A stretch of 64,000 nt of DNA from Pseudomonadota bacterium (lineage in GTDB: Bacteria; Pseudomonadota; Gammaproteobacteria; UBA5335). The notes beneath the pieces were generated by a model. It did not search any database. It saw nothing but the letters and a program-made list of their open reading frames with translations, and was not told the DNA's origin. The position numbers were made by a program, and so were the translations under genes. The first letter of the stretch is position 1. Every line of letters begins with the position of its first letter. Location of the stretch: positions 1 through 64,000 of the forward strand of contig JAXHTV010000006.1 in the NCBI GenBank assembly GCA_034189865.1, given 5' to 3'. Of this stretch, positions 1 to 9,274 are shown piece after piece.

Positions 1-104
<104 letters not shown>

Positions 105-166
105 CCCTCGCTCAATTGGAATACCAAAACACCTTAAAAATGCCGCTTGCTTTGTGGAGGTAAAAA

Positions 167-1420
167 GTGGAACAACAACTTGCGGAACTGAGCTACGCGC
201 TCGACACCTTCTATTTATTATTGTCCGGCGCATTGGTGATGTGGATGGCAGCAGGCTTCGCGATGCTGGAAGCCGGCTTGGTTCGATCAAAAAACACCGC
301 TGAGATTCTCACCAAAAATGTCGCTCTGTATGCCATCGCCTGCATCATGTATCTGGTGGTGGGCTACAACATCATGTATCCGGGTGGAGCCGTCAGTTCC
401 TGGTGGCCGGGCATTAGCTTCTTCGTTGTCGAAGACAACACAATCGAAGCGCTCATTGCGGGTGGCGAAAACACACCTACGTACTCTGACATGTCTAGTT
501 TCTTTTTTCAGGTGGTCTTCGTTGCAACGGCCATGTCCATTGTCTCGGGCGCCGTTGCGGAACGCATGAAGCTGTGGTCGTTCCTGGCTTTTGCCGTGGT
601 CATGACCGGCTTCATCTATCCCGTGCAAGGCTATTGGCATTGGGGCGAAGGCTTCCTGTTCAAAGCTGGTTTCGCAGACTTTGCCGGTTCCGGTGTCGTA
701 CACTTGGCCGGCGCCACCGCAGCCCTGGCCGGTGTTCTACTGCTCGGCCCCCGCCTGGGAAAATACGGCAAGTCCGGCGAGATCAATGCCATCCCCGGCG
801 CCAACCTGCCATTGGCGACCCTGGGCACGTTTATTCTCTGGTTCGGTTGGTTCGGATTCAATGGTGGTTCAAAGCTAAGCCTAAGTAATTTCGAAAATAG
901 TAACGCGGTCGCCAACATCTTCGTCAACACCAATGCCGCCGCCGCGGGCGGTGCTGTCGCGGCCTTGATTATGTCCAAAATTCTTTTTGGCAAGGCGGAT
1001 CTGACCATGGCGCTGAACGGTGCTTTAGCCGGCTTGGTCGCCATCACCGCCGAACCTCTGACGCCAACGGCCGGATGGGCAACCGTGATCGGTGCCATCG
1101 GCGGCATTATCGTCGTCAACGCCATTGTCGCCTTGGACAAGGCCAAAATCGATGACCCGGTGGGTGCCATCTCGGTCCACGGGGTGGTGGGTATTTGGGG
1201 GCTGCTGGCAGTCCCGCTGACCAATAACGATGCCACCTACGGTGCTCAATTGTTGGGTACCGCCGTGATCTTCGCTTGGGTCTTCGCGGCCAGCTTCGTT
1301 GTCTGGTCCGTCATCAAGGTGCTGGTCGGCATCCGCGTGTCGGAAGAAGAGGAATACAAGGGCGTGGACTATACCGAGTGCGGTCTGGAAGCCTATCCCG
1401 AATTCGGCCCGCAAAAATAG
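167..1420 (+). CDS. amt: Ammonium transporter (Amt family), copy 1
   Basis: A 417-residue inner-membrane ammonium channel. Translation starts at GTG after a clear GGAGG (156-160). The Amt signature DFAGSGVVHLAG puts the conserved Asp at 171 and the first pore His at 179; the second His is H338 in ISVHGVVGIWG. The hydrophobic pattern fits about 11 transmembrane helices. Unlike copy 2 it has no cleavable signal peptide, and its cytosolic tail (EEEEYKGVDYTECGLEAYPEF) resembles Amt proteins of the cyanobacterial type, as far as I can recall. The upstream P-II gene is the probable gating partner. A strong terminator follows, so this pair is probably a transcription unit of its own. Confidence 0.95.
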   Translation: MEQQLAELSYALDTFYLLLSGALVMWMAAGFAMLEAGLVRSKNTAEILTKNVALYAIACIMYLVVGYNIMYPGGAVSSWWPGISFFVVEDNTIEALIAGGENTPTYSDMSSFFFQVVFVATAMSIVSGAVAERMKLWSFLAFAVVMTGFIYPVQGYWHWGEGFLFKAGFADFAGSGVVHLAGATAALAGVLLLGPRLGKYGKSGEINAIPGANLPLATLGTFILWFGWFGFNGGSKLSLSNFENSNAVANIFVNTNAAAAGGAVAALIMSKILFGKADLTMALNGALAGLVAITAEPLTPTAGWATVIGAIGGIIVVNAIVALDKAKIDDPVGAISVHGVVGIWGLLAVPLTNNDATYGAQLLGTAVIFAWVFAASFVVWSVIKVLVGIRVSEEEEYKGVDYTECGLEAYPEFGPQK

Positions 1421-1445
1421 TACAACCCCTACCAGCAACCCCAAG

Positions 1446-1475
1446 GCGGGCACCTTTCGGTGCCCGCTTTTTTTT
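1446..1475 (+). terminator. Rho-independent terminator after amt copy 1
   Basis: A perfect 9-bp stem (1446-1454 with 1459-1467), TTTC loop and a run of eight T (1468-1475). It separates the first P-II/Amt pair from the second. Confidence 0.95.
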
Positions 1476-1500
1476 ACATGGCCCCACTTCCGACCCATAA

Positions 1501-1899
<399 letters not shown>

Positions 1900-1949
1900 A
1901 ACGCGAAGACACCACCGAAGAAGAATACGAATGTAAGGAGACAAATGGG

Positions 1950-3257
1950 ATGAATGGTTTTCCGCGTTGGATGAGGCATGGAAGCCCGGCCATCATCGGC
2001 TTGATCGCGGCGCCGTTGGCCTGGGGCGCTGAGAGCACAGAACTCAATGCCGGAGACACCGCATGGATGCTGGTCGCCACGGCCTTGGTTTTGTTCATGA
2101 CCATCCCGGGTTTGTCGTTGTTCTATGCCGGTATGGTTCGAACCAAAAATGCGCTGTCCGTGCTGATGCAATGTTTCGCCATTACGTGCTTGGTCACCAT
2201 ATTGTGGGTGCTGTGCCTATACAGCCTGGCGTTTGCCGATGGCGGCGCCTACAACAGCGTGATCGGCGGCCTGGACTACCTGTTCATGCGCGGCATAACG
2301 GCTGATTCCCTTTACGGAACCATCCCAGAGACGGTTTTTTCCACCTTTCAACTGACCTTCGCGATCATCACCCCGGCACTGATCGTGGGCGCTTTTGCCG
2401 AGCGCATGAAATTCTCCGCTCTGCTGCTTTTCGTCACGCTCTGGGTGATTGTCGTCTATGCGCCGGTAGCTCATTGGGTTTGGGGCGGTGGCTGGTTAGG
2501 CGAACTGGGGGTACTGGATTTCGCCGGTGGTACCGTGGTGCACATTAACGCCGGTGTGGCCGGGCTGGTGGCGGCCTTGGTAATCGGCAAACGACAAGGC
2601 TATCCCTCAACCCGCATGCCACCTCACAGCCTGGTCCTGACCTTGACCGGGACCGGCATGCTTTGGGTGGGCTGGTTCGGGTTCAATGCCGGCAGCCAAC
2701 TGGCGGCCGACGGCGGAGCGGGCATGGCCATGCTGGTCACTCAAGTGGCCACTGCGGCCGCCGCGTTGGTCTGGATGTTTGGTGAATGGCAGGCGCACGG
2801 TAAGCCCAGCGCGCTGGGAATCGCATCGGGCGCCATCGCCGGCCTGGTAGCCATCACGCCTGCCGCCGGTTTCGTCGGCCCCATGGGTGCATTGGCGATC
2901 GGTGCGCTGTCCGGATTCGGTTGCTTCCTCGTCACCACGCGGCTCAAGCCCGTTTTGGGCTACGACGATTCGCTGGACGCGTTTGGCGTTCACGGTATCG
3001 GCGGTATAATCGGTGCAATTCTCACCGGTGTCTTTGTCGCCGAGAATCTCGGAGGCGAGGGCCTGGAGGATGTGACCATGTCCGCACAAGTGATCAAGCA
3101 AGCCATCGGCGTGGTTGTCACCGTGGCCTACGGCGCGGTGCTAACGCTGATCATCTTAAAGCTGGTGGACGCCCTCATAGGGCTCAGGGTACCCGAAGAG
3201 GCCGAGGTCGAGGGCCTGGACTTGGCGCTGCACGACGAACGAGGTTACAACCTCTAA
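1950..3257 (+). CDS. amtB: Ammonium transporter AmtB, copy 2
   Basis: A 435-residue AmtB-type channel. It begins with a signal-peptide-like segment (about residues 1-26, ending PLAWGA), as in enterobacterial AmtB. The signature DFAGGTVVHINAG gives Asp190 and pore His198; the second pore His is H348 in FGVHGIGG. The start is supported by AAGGAGAC just upstream. It forms a pair with the P-II gene at 1561. It is clearly different in sequence from copy 1, so this is not a recent duplication. Confidence 0.96.
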   Translation: MNGFPRWMRHGSPAIIGLIAAPLAWGAESTELNAGDTAWMLVATALVLFMTIPGLSLFYAGMVRTKNALSVLMQCFAITCLVTILWVLCLYSLAFADGGAYNSVIGGLDYLFMRGITADSLYGTIPETVFSTFQLTFAIITPALIVGAFAERMKFSALLLFVTLWVIVVYAPVAHWVWGGGWLGELGVLDFAGGTVVHINAGVAGLVAALVIGKRQGYPSTRMPPHSLVLTLTGTGMLWVGWFGFNAGSQLAADGGAGMAMLVTQVATAAAALVWMFGEWQAHGKPSALGIASGAIAGLVAITPAAGFVGPMGALAIGALSGFGCFLVTTRLKPVLGYDDSLDAFGVHGIGGIIGAILTGVFVAENLGGEGLEDVTMSAQVIKQAIGVVVTVAYGAVLTLIILKLVDALIGLRVPEEAEVEGLDLALHDERGYNL

Positions 3258-3268
3258 GTGTCCGTATC

Positions 3269-3300
3269 GTCGGGGTTTCGGTTGCATCCGAAACCCCGAC
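3269..3300. terminator. Strong hairpin downstream of amtB copy 2
   Basis: A perfect 13-bp inverted repeat (3269-3281 with 3288-3300) with a 6-base loop starts 11 bases after the amtB stop. It has no T-run on the plus strand, so it may be a transcript-end stabiliser or an imperfect terminator rather than a classical Rho-independent one. Confidence 0.5.
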
Positions 3301-3427
3301 GGCGAACCCGAAATCCGTTGTGATAACACACGGAAAACGCCGGACGCATATCACGCCTGGATACCAGAGAGCATCGTGCAGCAACTCGCCAGCTCAATCT
3401 CACCTTAAATTGCGGATCCGCTAAGAC

Positions 3428-4021
3428 GTGTTAGAAGTTCGGCATCTGAGCACCGACCAAATATCTTCCGTGGACTTCCATATCGAATTCGGCACGTGCG
3501 TGACCCTGTTTGGCCCGTCGGGCGCGGGGAAAACGCGGCTGCTCCGCGCCATCGCCGATTTAGATCCCCACGGTGGCGAAGTGCGACTGGATGGGGTCCC
3601 GGCCCAGCAGTTCTCGGCCACGGCTTGGCGCCGCCAAGTGCAGTTGATGCCCTCCGAGCCCAAGTGGTGGTACCCCCATGTCGGAGATCATTTTCCCGAG
3701 TTCGACCAGGCGGCAGCTGCGGCGCTGGGTTTCGATCCCGCGGTGGCCACATGGCCCATCGAGCGCTTATCAAGTGGCGAACGCCAGCGCCTGGGTTTGC
3801 TTCGATCACTTGCCGTTGGACCGCGTGTCTTATTGCTTGATGAACCCACAGCCAATCTGGACGGCAAAAATGTTCAGGCGGTGGAAGCGTTGCTCGGAAA
3901 TTATCGGCGTGATCACGCCTCGGCGCTGTTGTGGGTCAGCCATGATCCGGCCCAACGACGTCGTGTGAGCGATCGTCAACTCTGCCTTGATAACGGGCAG
4001 TTGGCGGAGGTGGCTCCGTGA
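3428..4021 (+). CDS. fetA: ABC transporter ATP-binding protein, FetA/YbbL-like
   Basis: A short (197 residues) ABC ATPase with Walker A GPSGAGKT (29-36), signature LSSGER (114-119), Walker B VLLLDEP with the catalytic Glu, and switch His172. It starts at GTG; a good Shine-Dalgarno is not evident. It overlaps the next gene by 4 bases (GTGA), and that gene encodes a FetB-type permease, so the two form one transporter. FetAB of E. coli is linked to iron export and oxidative stress tolerance; that substrate is inferred from family only. The ATPase is a little shorter than E. coli FetA. Confidence 0.82.
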   Translation: MLEVRHLSTDQISSVDFHIEFGTCVTLFGPSGAGKTRLLRAIADLDPHGGEVRLDGVPAQQFSATAWRRQVQLMPSEPKWWYPHVGDHFPEFDQAAAAALGFDPAVATWPIERLSSGERQRLGLLRSLAVGPRVLLLDEPTANLDGKNVQAVEALLGNYRRDHASALLWVSHDPAQRRRVSDRQLCLDNGQLAEVAP

Positions 4022-4833
4022 ACTTGATCCAGCTCTCCGCCTGGGATCTGGCCATCAGCGCCAGCTTGATCGGCATCCTGGCCCTACTGAGCGTGTCGCT
4101 ACAGCTGAGAGTGGCGCGAGAACTATTGGTGGCGGCCGGACGCATGATCGCGCAGCTCCTTCTCGTTGGCTTGGTGCTGAAAGCCCTTTTCAGCTACGTG
4201 AGTCTCTGGCTCGTGGGTGCCGTGTCGTTGGTGATGCTGGCGGTCGCCGGTTACGAGGTGATGCAGCGGCAAACCCGCCCGTTTCGCGGCGTTTGGGGGT
4301 ACGGCATGGGCACCGCGTCCATGTTCGCCTCTTCTTTCACGCTCACCATCTTTGCTCTGCTGGTGCCCGTTTCGGCGACACCGTGGTATCACCCACAGTA
4401 CGCGATTCCGCTGCTGGGAATGATTCTGGGCAACACCATGAACGGAATCTCTTTGGCACTGGATCGGGTGACGCAATCCTGCTGGGATCAGCGCGAAACC
4501 ATCGAGCAACGCCTAATGCTGGGTCAAACCGGCTCTCAAGCTTTGGCGGAAATCCGACGATATAGCATCAGGAGCGGTTTGATCCCCATCATCAACGCCA
4601 TGGCGGTTGCCGGCATCGTCAGCTTGCCCGGCATGATGACGGGGCAGATCTTGGCCGGCGCACCACCCGAAGAAGCCGTGAAGTATCAGATTCTCATTAT
4701 GTTTCTGATCGCCGGAGGTTCCGGGTTGGGGACGTTGGTTTCGGTACAACTCAGCGTGCGGCGGCTGTTCGATCAGCGCGACCGGTTGCGGCTGGAGCGG
4801 CTGAGGCTACCATCGTCCTCGGGGGCGAAATAG
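4018..4833 (+). CDS. fetB: ABC transporter permease, FetB/YbbM (UPF0014) family
   Basis: A 271-residue membrane protein with about seven hydrophobic segments. It carries the UPF0014 hallmark around residues 130-165: a conserved loop with GNTMNGISLALDR, and later LPGMMTGQILAG. It starts at GTG inside the fetA stop codon, so translation is probably coupled. It would form the membrane half of a putative metal or iron exporter with the ATPase upstream. No periplasmic binding protein is encoded nearby, consistent with an exporter. Confidence 0.85.
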   Translation: MNLIQLSAWDLAISASLIGILALLSVSLQLRVARELLVAAGRMIAQLLLVGLVLKALFSYVSLWLVGAVSLVMLAVAGYEVMQRQTRPFRGVWGYGMGTASMFASSFTLTIFALLVPVSATPWYHPQYAIPLLGMILGNTMNGISLALDRVTQSCWDQRETIEQRLMLGQTGSQALAEIRRYSIRSGLIPIINAMAVAGIVSLPGMMTGQILAGAPPEEAVKYQILIMFLIAGGSGLGTLVSVQLSVRRLFDQRDRLRLERLRLPSSSGAK

Positions 4834-4875
4834 ACCCATCACCGCTTCCCGATGCATTGCAGCAGGAGCGAGAAC

Positions 4876-5292
4876 ATGAACACAACACGGCCAATGCCCG
4901 TCTGGTTACTCGGATTGCTACTGATCGCAACGCCGGCGCTGGGCGAAGTGTATCGCTGGACCGGTGAAGACGGTACGCCGGCCTATAGCGACCGGGCGAT
5001 CAGGCCCGGTGCCGAGAAGACTCAAATCGACTACTCAAAAAACCCCACCGATCCAGCCGAGGATACGGCTGAGGATTCGGTCGAATCTTTGGAAAATACC
5101 GCACCAAGTCAGGCCGATTCGGCCGCGCAATGCGACAAGGCCCGGACGACACTCGCGAAATACGAGCGCGCCAGTTATCTCTACCGGGAAGACCCGGACG
5201 GCGAAACACAGATCCTCAGCGATGAGCAATACCAGGCCGAAGTGGAGAAGGTTCGGATGCTAGCCCGCAAAGCTTGCGGCGACGCCGACTAA
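4876..5292 (+). CDS. DUF4124 domain-containing secreted protein
   Basis: A 138-residue protein with a signal peptide (about residues 1-19, ending TPALG) followed directly by the DUF4124 core EVYRWTGEDGTPAYSDR. The rest is acidic and low in complexity, then a C-terminal segment with two Cys that might pair. An upstream ATG at 4852 is in frame, but the ATG at 4876 follows CAGGAGCG and starts right at the signal peptide, so I prefer it. The DUF4124 family is widespread in gammaproteobacterial periplasms and has no established function. The gene is convergent with speE. Confidence 0.75.
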   Translation: MNTTRPMPVWLLGLLLIATPALGEVYRWTGEDGTPAYSDRAIRPGAEKTQIDYSKNPTDPAEDTAEDSVESLENTAPSQADSAAQCDKARTTLAKYERASYLYREDPDGETQILSDEQYQAEVEKVRMLARKACGDAD

Positions 5293-5306
5293 AAATCCGG
5301 TTTTGC

Positions 5307-6167
5307 TCAATCGCTCTCTGCAAAGGCATTGGCCACAAACGGTGGAACAGCCAAAGCGGCTTGATGGATGTCGGCTGAGTAGTATTGGGTCGCAAACGGG
5401 CAAGATCGCGCCACGTCCTGCCGCGCAAAAGTGACCTGGCCATCCCGGCCGGCCAAAGTCGCGGTCCACCAGCCCGAAGGATAGACCGGCTGCGGGTAGC
5501 TCAGCAGTTGGATATCGGCGAATCCCGCCCGCCGAAGACCGGCCCTCACGCCTTGAATGATCGGCAAATGATACAGGGGCGATTCGGTCTGCTGAACCAA
5601 TAGCCCGCCGGGCCTGAGTGCCCGATACACATCCTGATAAAAGCTTTCGGAAAACAAGCCCAATGCCGGGCCGACCGGATCGGTGCTGTCGATGATCACC
5701 AAATCCAGACTACCGGCCGGACGCTCCGACATCCAGGCGATGCCATCGCCGAAATAGAGCTCGGCCCTGGGGTCATCATTCGCTTCACACAGGCTCGGAA
5801 AATATTGTTCTGAGAGCCGTGTCACCCGTTCGTCGATTTCAACCTGAATGGCGTGCTCCACTTCGTCGTGTCGGAGCACTTCCCGCAGCGTGCCACAATC
5901 CCCGCCGCCAATGATCGCAACTTCGCGCGGCGCGTTGTGGCTGAACAATGCGGGATGGGTCATCATCTCGTGGTACAGGAAGTTGTCGCGCTCGGAGAGC
6001 ATAATACAGCCGTCAATGACCATCAGCCGGCCGAATGTCTCGGTTTGGTAAATTTCGATGAGCTGAAATTCGCTGCGTTCTTCGTGCAATTTTTCCGTTA
6101 CGCTCAGCGAAAATGCACTCCCGCCGCGACCATCAACCTCGCTAAACCACCTGCCTTCCAGCGCCAT
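5307..6167 (-). CDS. speE: Spermidine synthase (polyamine aminopropyltransferase)
   Basis: A 286-residue aminopropyltransferase that would move the aminopropyl group of decarboxylated S-adenosylmethionine to putrescine. The nucleotide-binding loop GGGDCG is at 87-92, the acidic pocket residue at E110, and the catalytic Asp in VIIDSTDPVGPA (D160). A GGTGGAG ribosome site precedes the ATG. It is divergent from speA across 142 bases, so the two polyamine genes may share a control region. No speD, speB or speC is in the window. Confidence 0.93.
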   Translation of the reverse strand: MALEGRWFSEVDGRGGSAFSLSVTEKLHEERSEFQLIEIYQTETFGRLMVIDGCIMLSERDNFLYHEMMTHPALFSHNAPREVAIIGGGDCGTLREVLRHDEVEHAIQVEIDERVTRLSEQYFPSLCEANDDPRAELYFGDGIAWMSERPAGSLDLVIIDSTDPVGPALGLFSESFYQDVYRALRPGGLLVQQTESPLYHLPIIQGVRAGLRRAGFADIQLLSYPQPVYPSGWWTATLAGRDGQVTFARQDVARSCPFATQYYSADIHQAALAVPPFVANAFAESD

Positions 6168-6309
6168 GATTTACTCCACCACGAAAATGACGAATTATAG
6201 CGGGCCGCCATGACATTGGCAGCCAACAGAACCGGGCCGGATTGTCGTATTCTTTTTTCCCTGGCCTTCCCTTACCCTGTGCCCCGAACCCACTAATCTG
6301 GACGATCGC

Positions 6310-8199
6310 ATGAGCGACTGGACAACCGACGACGCACGCAGCCTATACAACGTCCCCGACTGGAGCGACGGCTACTTTGACACCTCGCCCGAGGGCCATG
6401 TTGTGGTCAAGCCTCATCGCGACCCGGCGCGTGGTGTGATCAATCTGCCCGCTTTGGCGTCCGACTTGACCCAGGCCGGACTCAACCTCCCCGTTCTGGT
6501 CCGTTTCACCAACATTCTGCACGATCGGATCGACAGCCTGCTCGGTGCGTTCGATCGCGCCATGCAATCTCACGAATACGCGGGCCAATACACCGCAGTG
6601 TATCCGATCAAGGTGAATCAGCAACGGGCGGTGGTCGAGGAAATTCTCGCCCACAAAGAGGGCAACGTGGGCTTGGAAGCGGGCAGCAAACCAGAGCTGA
6701 TGGCCCTGCTCGGGCTCGCCCCCCGGAATGGCTTGATCATTTGCAATGGCTACAAAGACCGGGAATACATCCGCCGTGCCCTGATGGCAAAGCGCCTGGG
6801 ACACCGTGTTTTCATCGTGCTGGAGAAACTCAATGAAATCGACTTGGTCATTGAGGAATCCCGCGCGCTTGGTATCGATCCGTCTTTGGGCGTCCGGGTG
6901 CGCCTGGCCAGCCTGGGTGCCGGAAAATGGCAAAACACGGGGGGAGAGAAGTCCAAGTTCGGGCTGTCATCGACCCAACTGATGCAGGCGGTGGAGAAGT
7001 TAACCTCCGCCGGAATGAAGACTTGCCTTGAGCTGCTGCACTTTCATATGGGTTCCCAAATCTCCAATGTTCGGGATATCCGCGGCGGTTTGACTGAAGC
7101 GGCGCGGTATTTTACCTCCCTGCACGAGTTGGGCGTGTCCATCGCCTTCGTGGACGTCGGCGGCGGGCTGGGGGTGGATTACGAAGGCACCAAATCGCGC
7201 AGTTTTTGCTCCATCAACTACAGCGTTAACGAGTATGCCCATGCGGTGGTTCACGCCCTGAAAGAAACCTGCGTCACTCACGACCTGCCGGAACCTCACA
7301 TCATCACCGAGGCCGGCCGTGCCATGACGGCGCACCACGCCGTACTCATCACCCAGGTCATGGAAGTCGAGCTCCCGGAAGCGGAGACCGCGACGCTCTG
7401 TGCGCCGGAAGCGGATGATCCGCCCATCCTGCACGATTTGTGGGACAACTATGAAAACCGCGATAGCCGATCACCCGTAGAAATTTATCACGACGCCATT
7501 TTCGGTTTGACCGAAGCGCGAACCATGTTCACCCACGGGGTCATCAACCTGGCGCAACGAGCCTACGCCGAACGTGTCTACACCGCCACCTGTCTGGCGC
7601 TACCGCGCCGACTCAACCCAACCAAGCGACCACATCAGGATATTCTCGAACAGCTGGATGATCGACTGGCGGCCAAGTACTTTTGTAATTTTTCGGTCTT
7701 TCAATCACTGCCGGACGTGTGGGCGATCAAGCAGATTTTTCCCATCGTTCCGCTGCAGCGGCTGGACCAGCGTCCCACCCATCGCGGCATCATCCAAGAC
7801 CTGACTTGCGACTCCGACGGCTGCATCAATCTGTATGTTGAACAAGACGGCGTCACAGGCACCTTACCGTTGCACCTTCCCGAGGGCGATGAACCGTATT
7901 TGATCGGGTTCTTCATGGTGGGCGCCTACCAGGAGATCCTGGGAGATATTCACAATCTGTTCGGCGATACCGACGCGGTGAACGTCCAGCTGACCCCCGA
8001 CGGCGGATATACCCTGCGGCAGCCGGAGCGCGGCGATACCGCCGACCAGCTCTTGGCCTACGTCCACTTTGAACCGAATCAGCTCATGGTGAGCTATCGG
8101 GAAAAAGTGGCCCGAGCCGGCCTCAAGCCGGAGGAGGGCGAGCGATTTCTGGCCGAACTGACGGCCGGACTGTACGGCTACACCTATCTAAAACGCTAA
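6310..8199 (+). CDS. speA: Biosynthetic arginine decarboxylase
   Basis: A 629-residue PLP enzyme of alanine-racemase fold that converts arginine to agmatine. The Schiff-base lysine lies in VYPIKVNQQR (K101), and the second active-site region DLTCDSDGC lies near 500. The length is near the usual 630-660. No clear Shine-Dalgarno precedes the ATG. With divergent speE it points to the agmatine route to putrescine and spermidine; agmatinase or AguA/AguB must be encoded elsewhere. The next gene follows after 14 bases. Confidence 0.95.
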   Translation: MSDWTTDDARSLYNVPDWSDGYFDTSPEGHVVVKPHRDPARGVINLPALASDLTQAGLNLPVLVRFTNILHDRIDSLLGAFDRAMQSHEYAGQYTAVYPIKVNQQRAVVEEILAHKEGNVGLEAGSKPELMALLGLAPRNGLIICNGYKDREYIRRALMAKRLGHRVFIVLEKLNEIDLVIEESRALGIDPSLGVRVRLASLGAGKWQNTGGEKSKFGLSSTQLMQAVEKLTSAGMKTCLELLHFHMGSQISNVRDIRGGLTEAARYFTSLHELGVSIAFVDVGGGLGVDYEGTKSRSFCSINYSVNEYAHAVVHALKETCVTHDLPEPHIITEAGRAMTAHHAVLITQVMEVELPEAETATLCAPEADDPPILHDLWDNYENRDSRSPVEIYHDAIFGLTEARTMFTHGVINLAQRAYAERVYTATCLALPRRLNPTKRPHQDILEQLDDRLAAKYFCNFSVFQSLPDVWAIKQIFPIVPLQRLDQRPTHRGIIQDLTCDSDGCINLYVEQDGVTGTLPLHLPEGDEPYLIGFFMVGAYQEILGDIHNLFGDTDAVNVQLTPDGGYTLRQPERGDTADQLLAYVHFEPNQLMVSYREKVARAGLKPEEGERFLAELTAGLYGYTYLKR

Positions 8200-8213
8200 C
8201 GGAAGATCCAGCG

Positions 8214-9080
8214 ATGCGTACGGGATTCATCGGTTTGGGGGCTATGGGCCTGCCCATGGCGCGAAACTTGAGCCACGCCGGCTTGCTGACCGCAATCTGG
8301 AACCGCAGCCGGGATAAAGCCGCGGCGTTAGCGGAAGAGACCGGCTGCCGACTGGCCGCCTCGCCAGTGGACCTCACATCCGACTGCGAGGCGATCGTAC
8401 TGTGTGTCTCGGCCGATTCCGACGTATTGTCCGTCGTTGATGCGCTGACGCCGGGTTTGGGTAAGAACCACATCATTATCGACTGCTCCACGGTCGCCCG
8501 ATCAACCGCCATTGATGCGGCCAAGCGCGTTCGCGCGCGAGGAGCCGATTTTCTCGACTGCCCGGTCTCCGGCGGTACCGAAGGGGCCCGTCTGGGAACC
8601 TTGGCGATCATGGCCGGCGGCGCACCAGAAACGCTGGAGCGTGCACGGCCGGTACTCCAGGTCATGGGTCAGCGGATCGTCCACATGGGCGATGTGGGGA
8701 ACGGCCAGGCCACCAAAGCAGTCAACCAAGTCATGGCGGCCGGTATCAACCAGGCGGTCACCGAAGCACTGGCTTTTGGCGATGCCCTTGGCCTGCCGAT
8801 GGACGCCCTGATCGACGTGATCGGCGGCGGTGCCGCCGGCAATTGGTTTTTGAGCCATCGCGGCCCCACCATGGTTCAAGGCCGATTCGAACCCGGCTTT
8901 AAACTGGCGCTGCACGACAAAGACTTGGCCATATGCGAAGCCATGGCCGCACAAGCCGGTGGCGAGCTACCCACTGTTCATGCAACGCGGGCGCACTACC
9001 AAGAACTCATGGCCACCGGCCACGGCGAACAAGACATCTCGGCCCTTTATTTACTCAAGCGCACGCTCTTCTCGTCCTGA
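8214..9080 (+). CDS. NAD(P)-dependent beta-hydroxyacid dehydrogenase (3-hydroxyisobutyrate/tartronate-semialdehyde type)
   Basis: A 288-residue protein with the N-terminal Rossmann motif GFIGLGAMGLPMARNL, the substrate motif DCPVSGGTEGARLGTLAIM (about 119-137) and the catalytic Lys region GNGQATKAVNQ (about residue 167). These mark the 3-hydroxyisobutyrate dehydrogenase superfamily, which oxidises beta-hydroxyacids or reduces semialdehydes. The exact substrate (tartronate semialdehyde, succinic semialdehyde, hydroxyisobutyrate) cannot be read from the sequence. It follows speA closely, but a pathway link is not obvious. Confidence 0.85.
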   Translation: MRTGFIGLGAMGLPMARNLSHAGLLTAIWNRSRDKAAALAEETGCRLAASPVDLTSDCEAIVLCVSADSDVLSVVDALTPGLGKNHIIIDCSTVARSTAIDAAKRVRARGADFLDCPVSGGTEGARLGTLAIMAGGAPETLERARPVLQVMGQRIVHMGDVGNGQATKAVNQVMAAGINQAVTEALAFGDALGLPMDALIDVIGGGAAGNWFLSHRGPTMVQGRFEPGFKLALHDKDLAICEAMAAQAGGELPTVHATRAHYQELMATGHGEQDISALYLLKRTLFSS

Positions 9081-9274
9081 CCACCGCACCGACCGTACGG
9101 GAACTTTCGCCGAAATCCTGCTCTATGTGCGAGAATCTACGGCCAAAGGCGAGATGCCGCCAGGCTGAGCAGCCGCCCCCGGCGCATCCCAACGCCGGCC
9201 CGCCGTGATTCAGCGTCTGTTCGATGCTGCACGATCCGGGCGGCCGGCTTGACGAACAACAGGAATACGCGGTG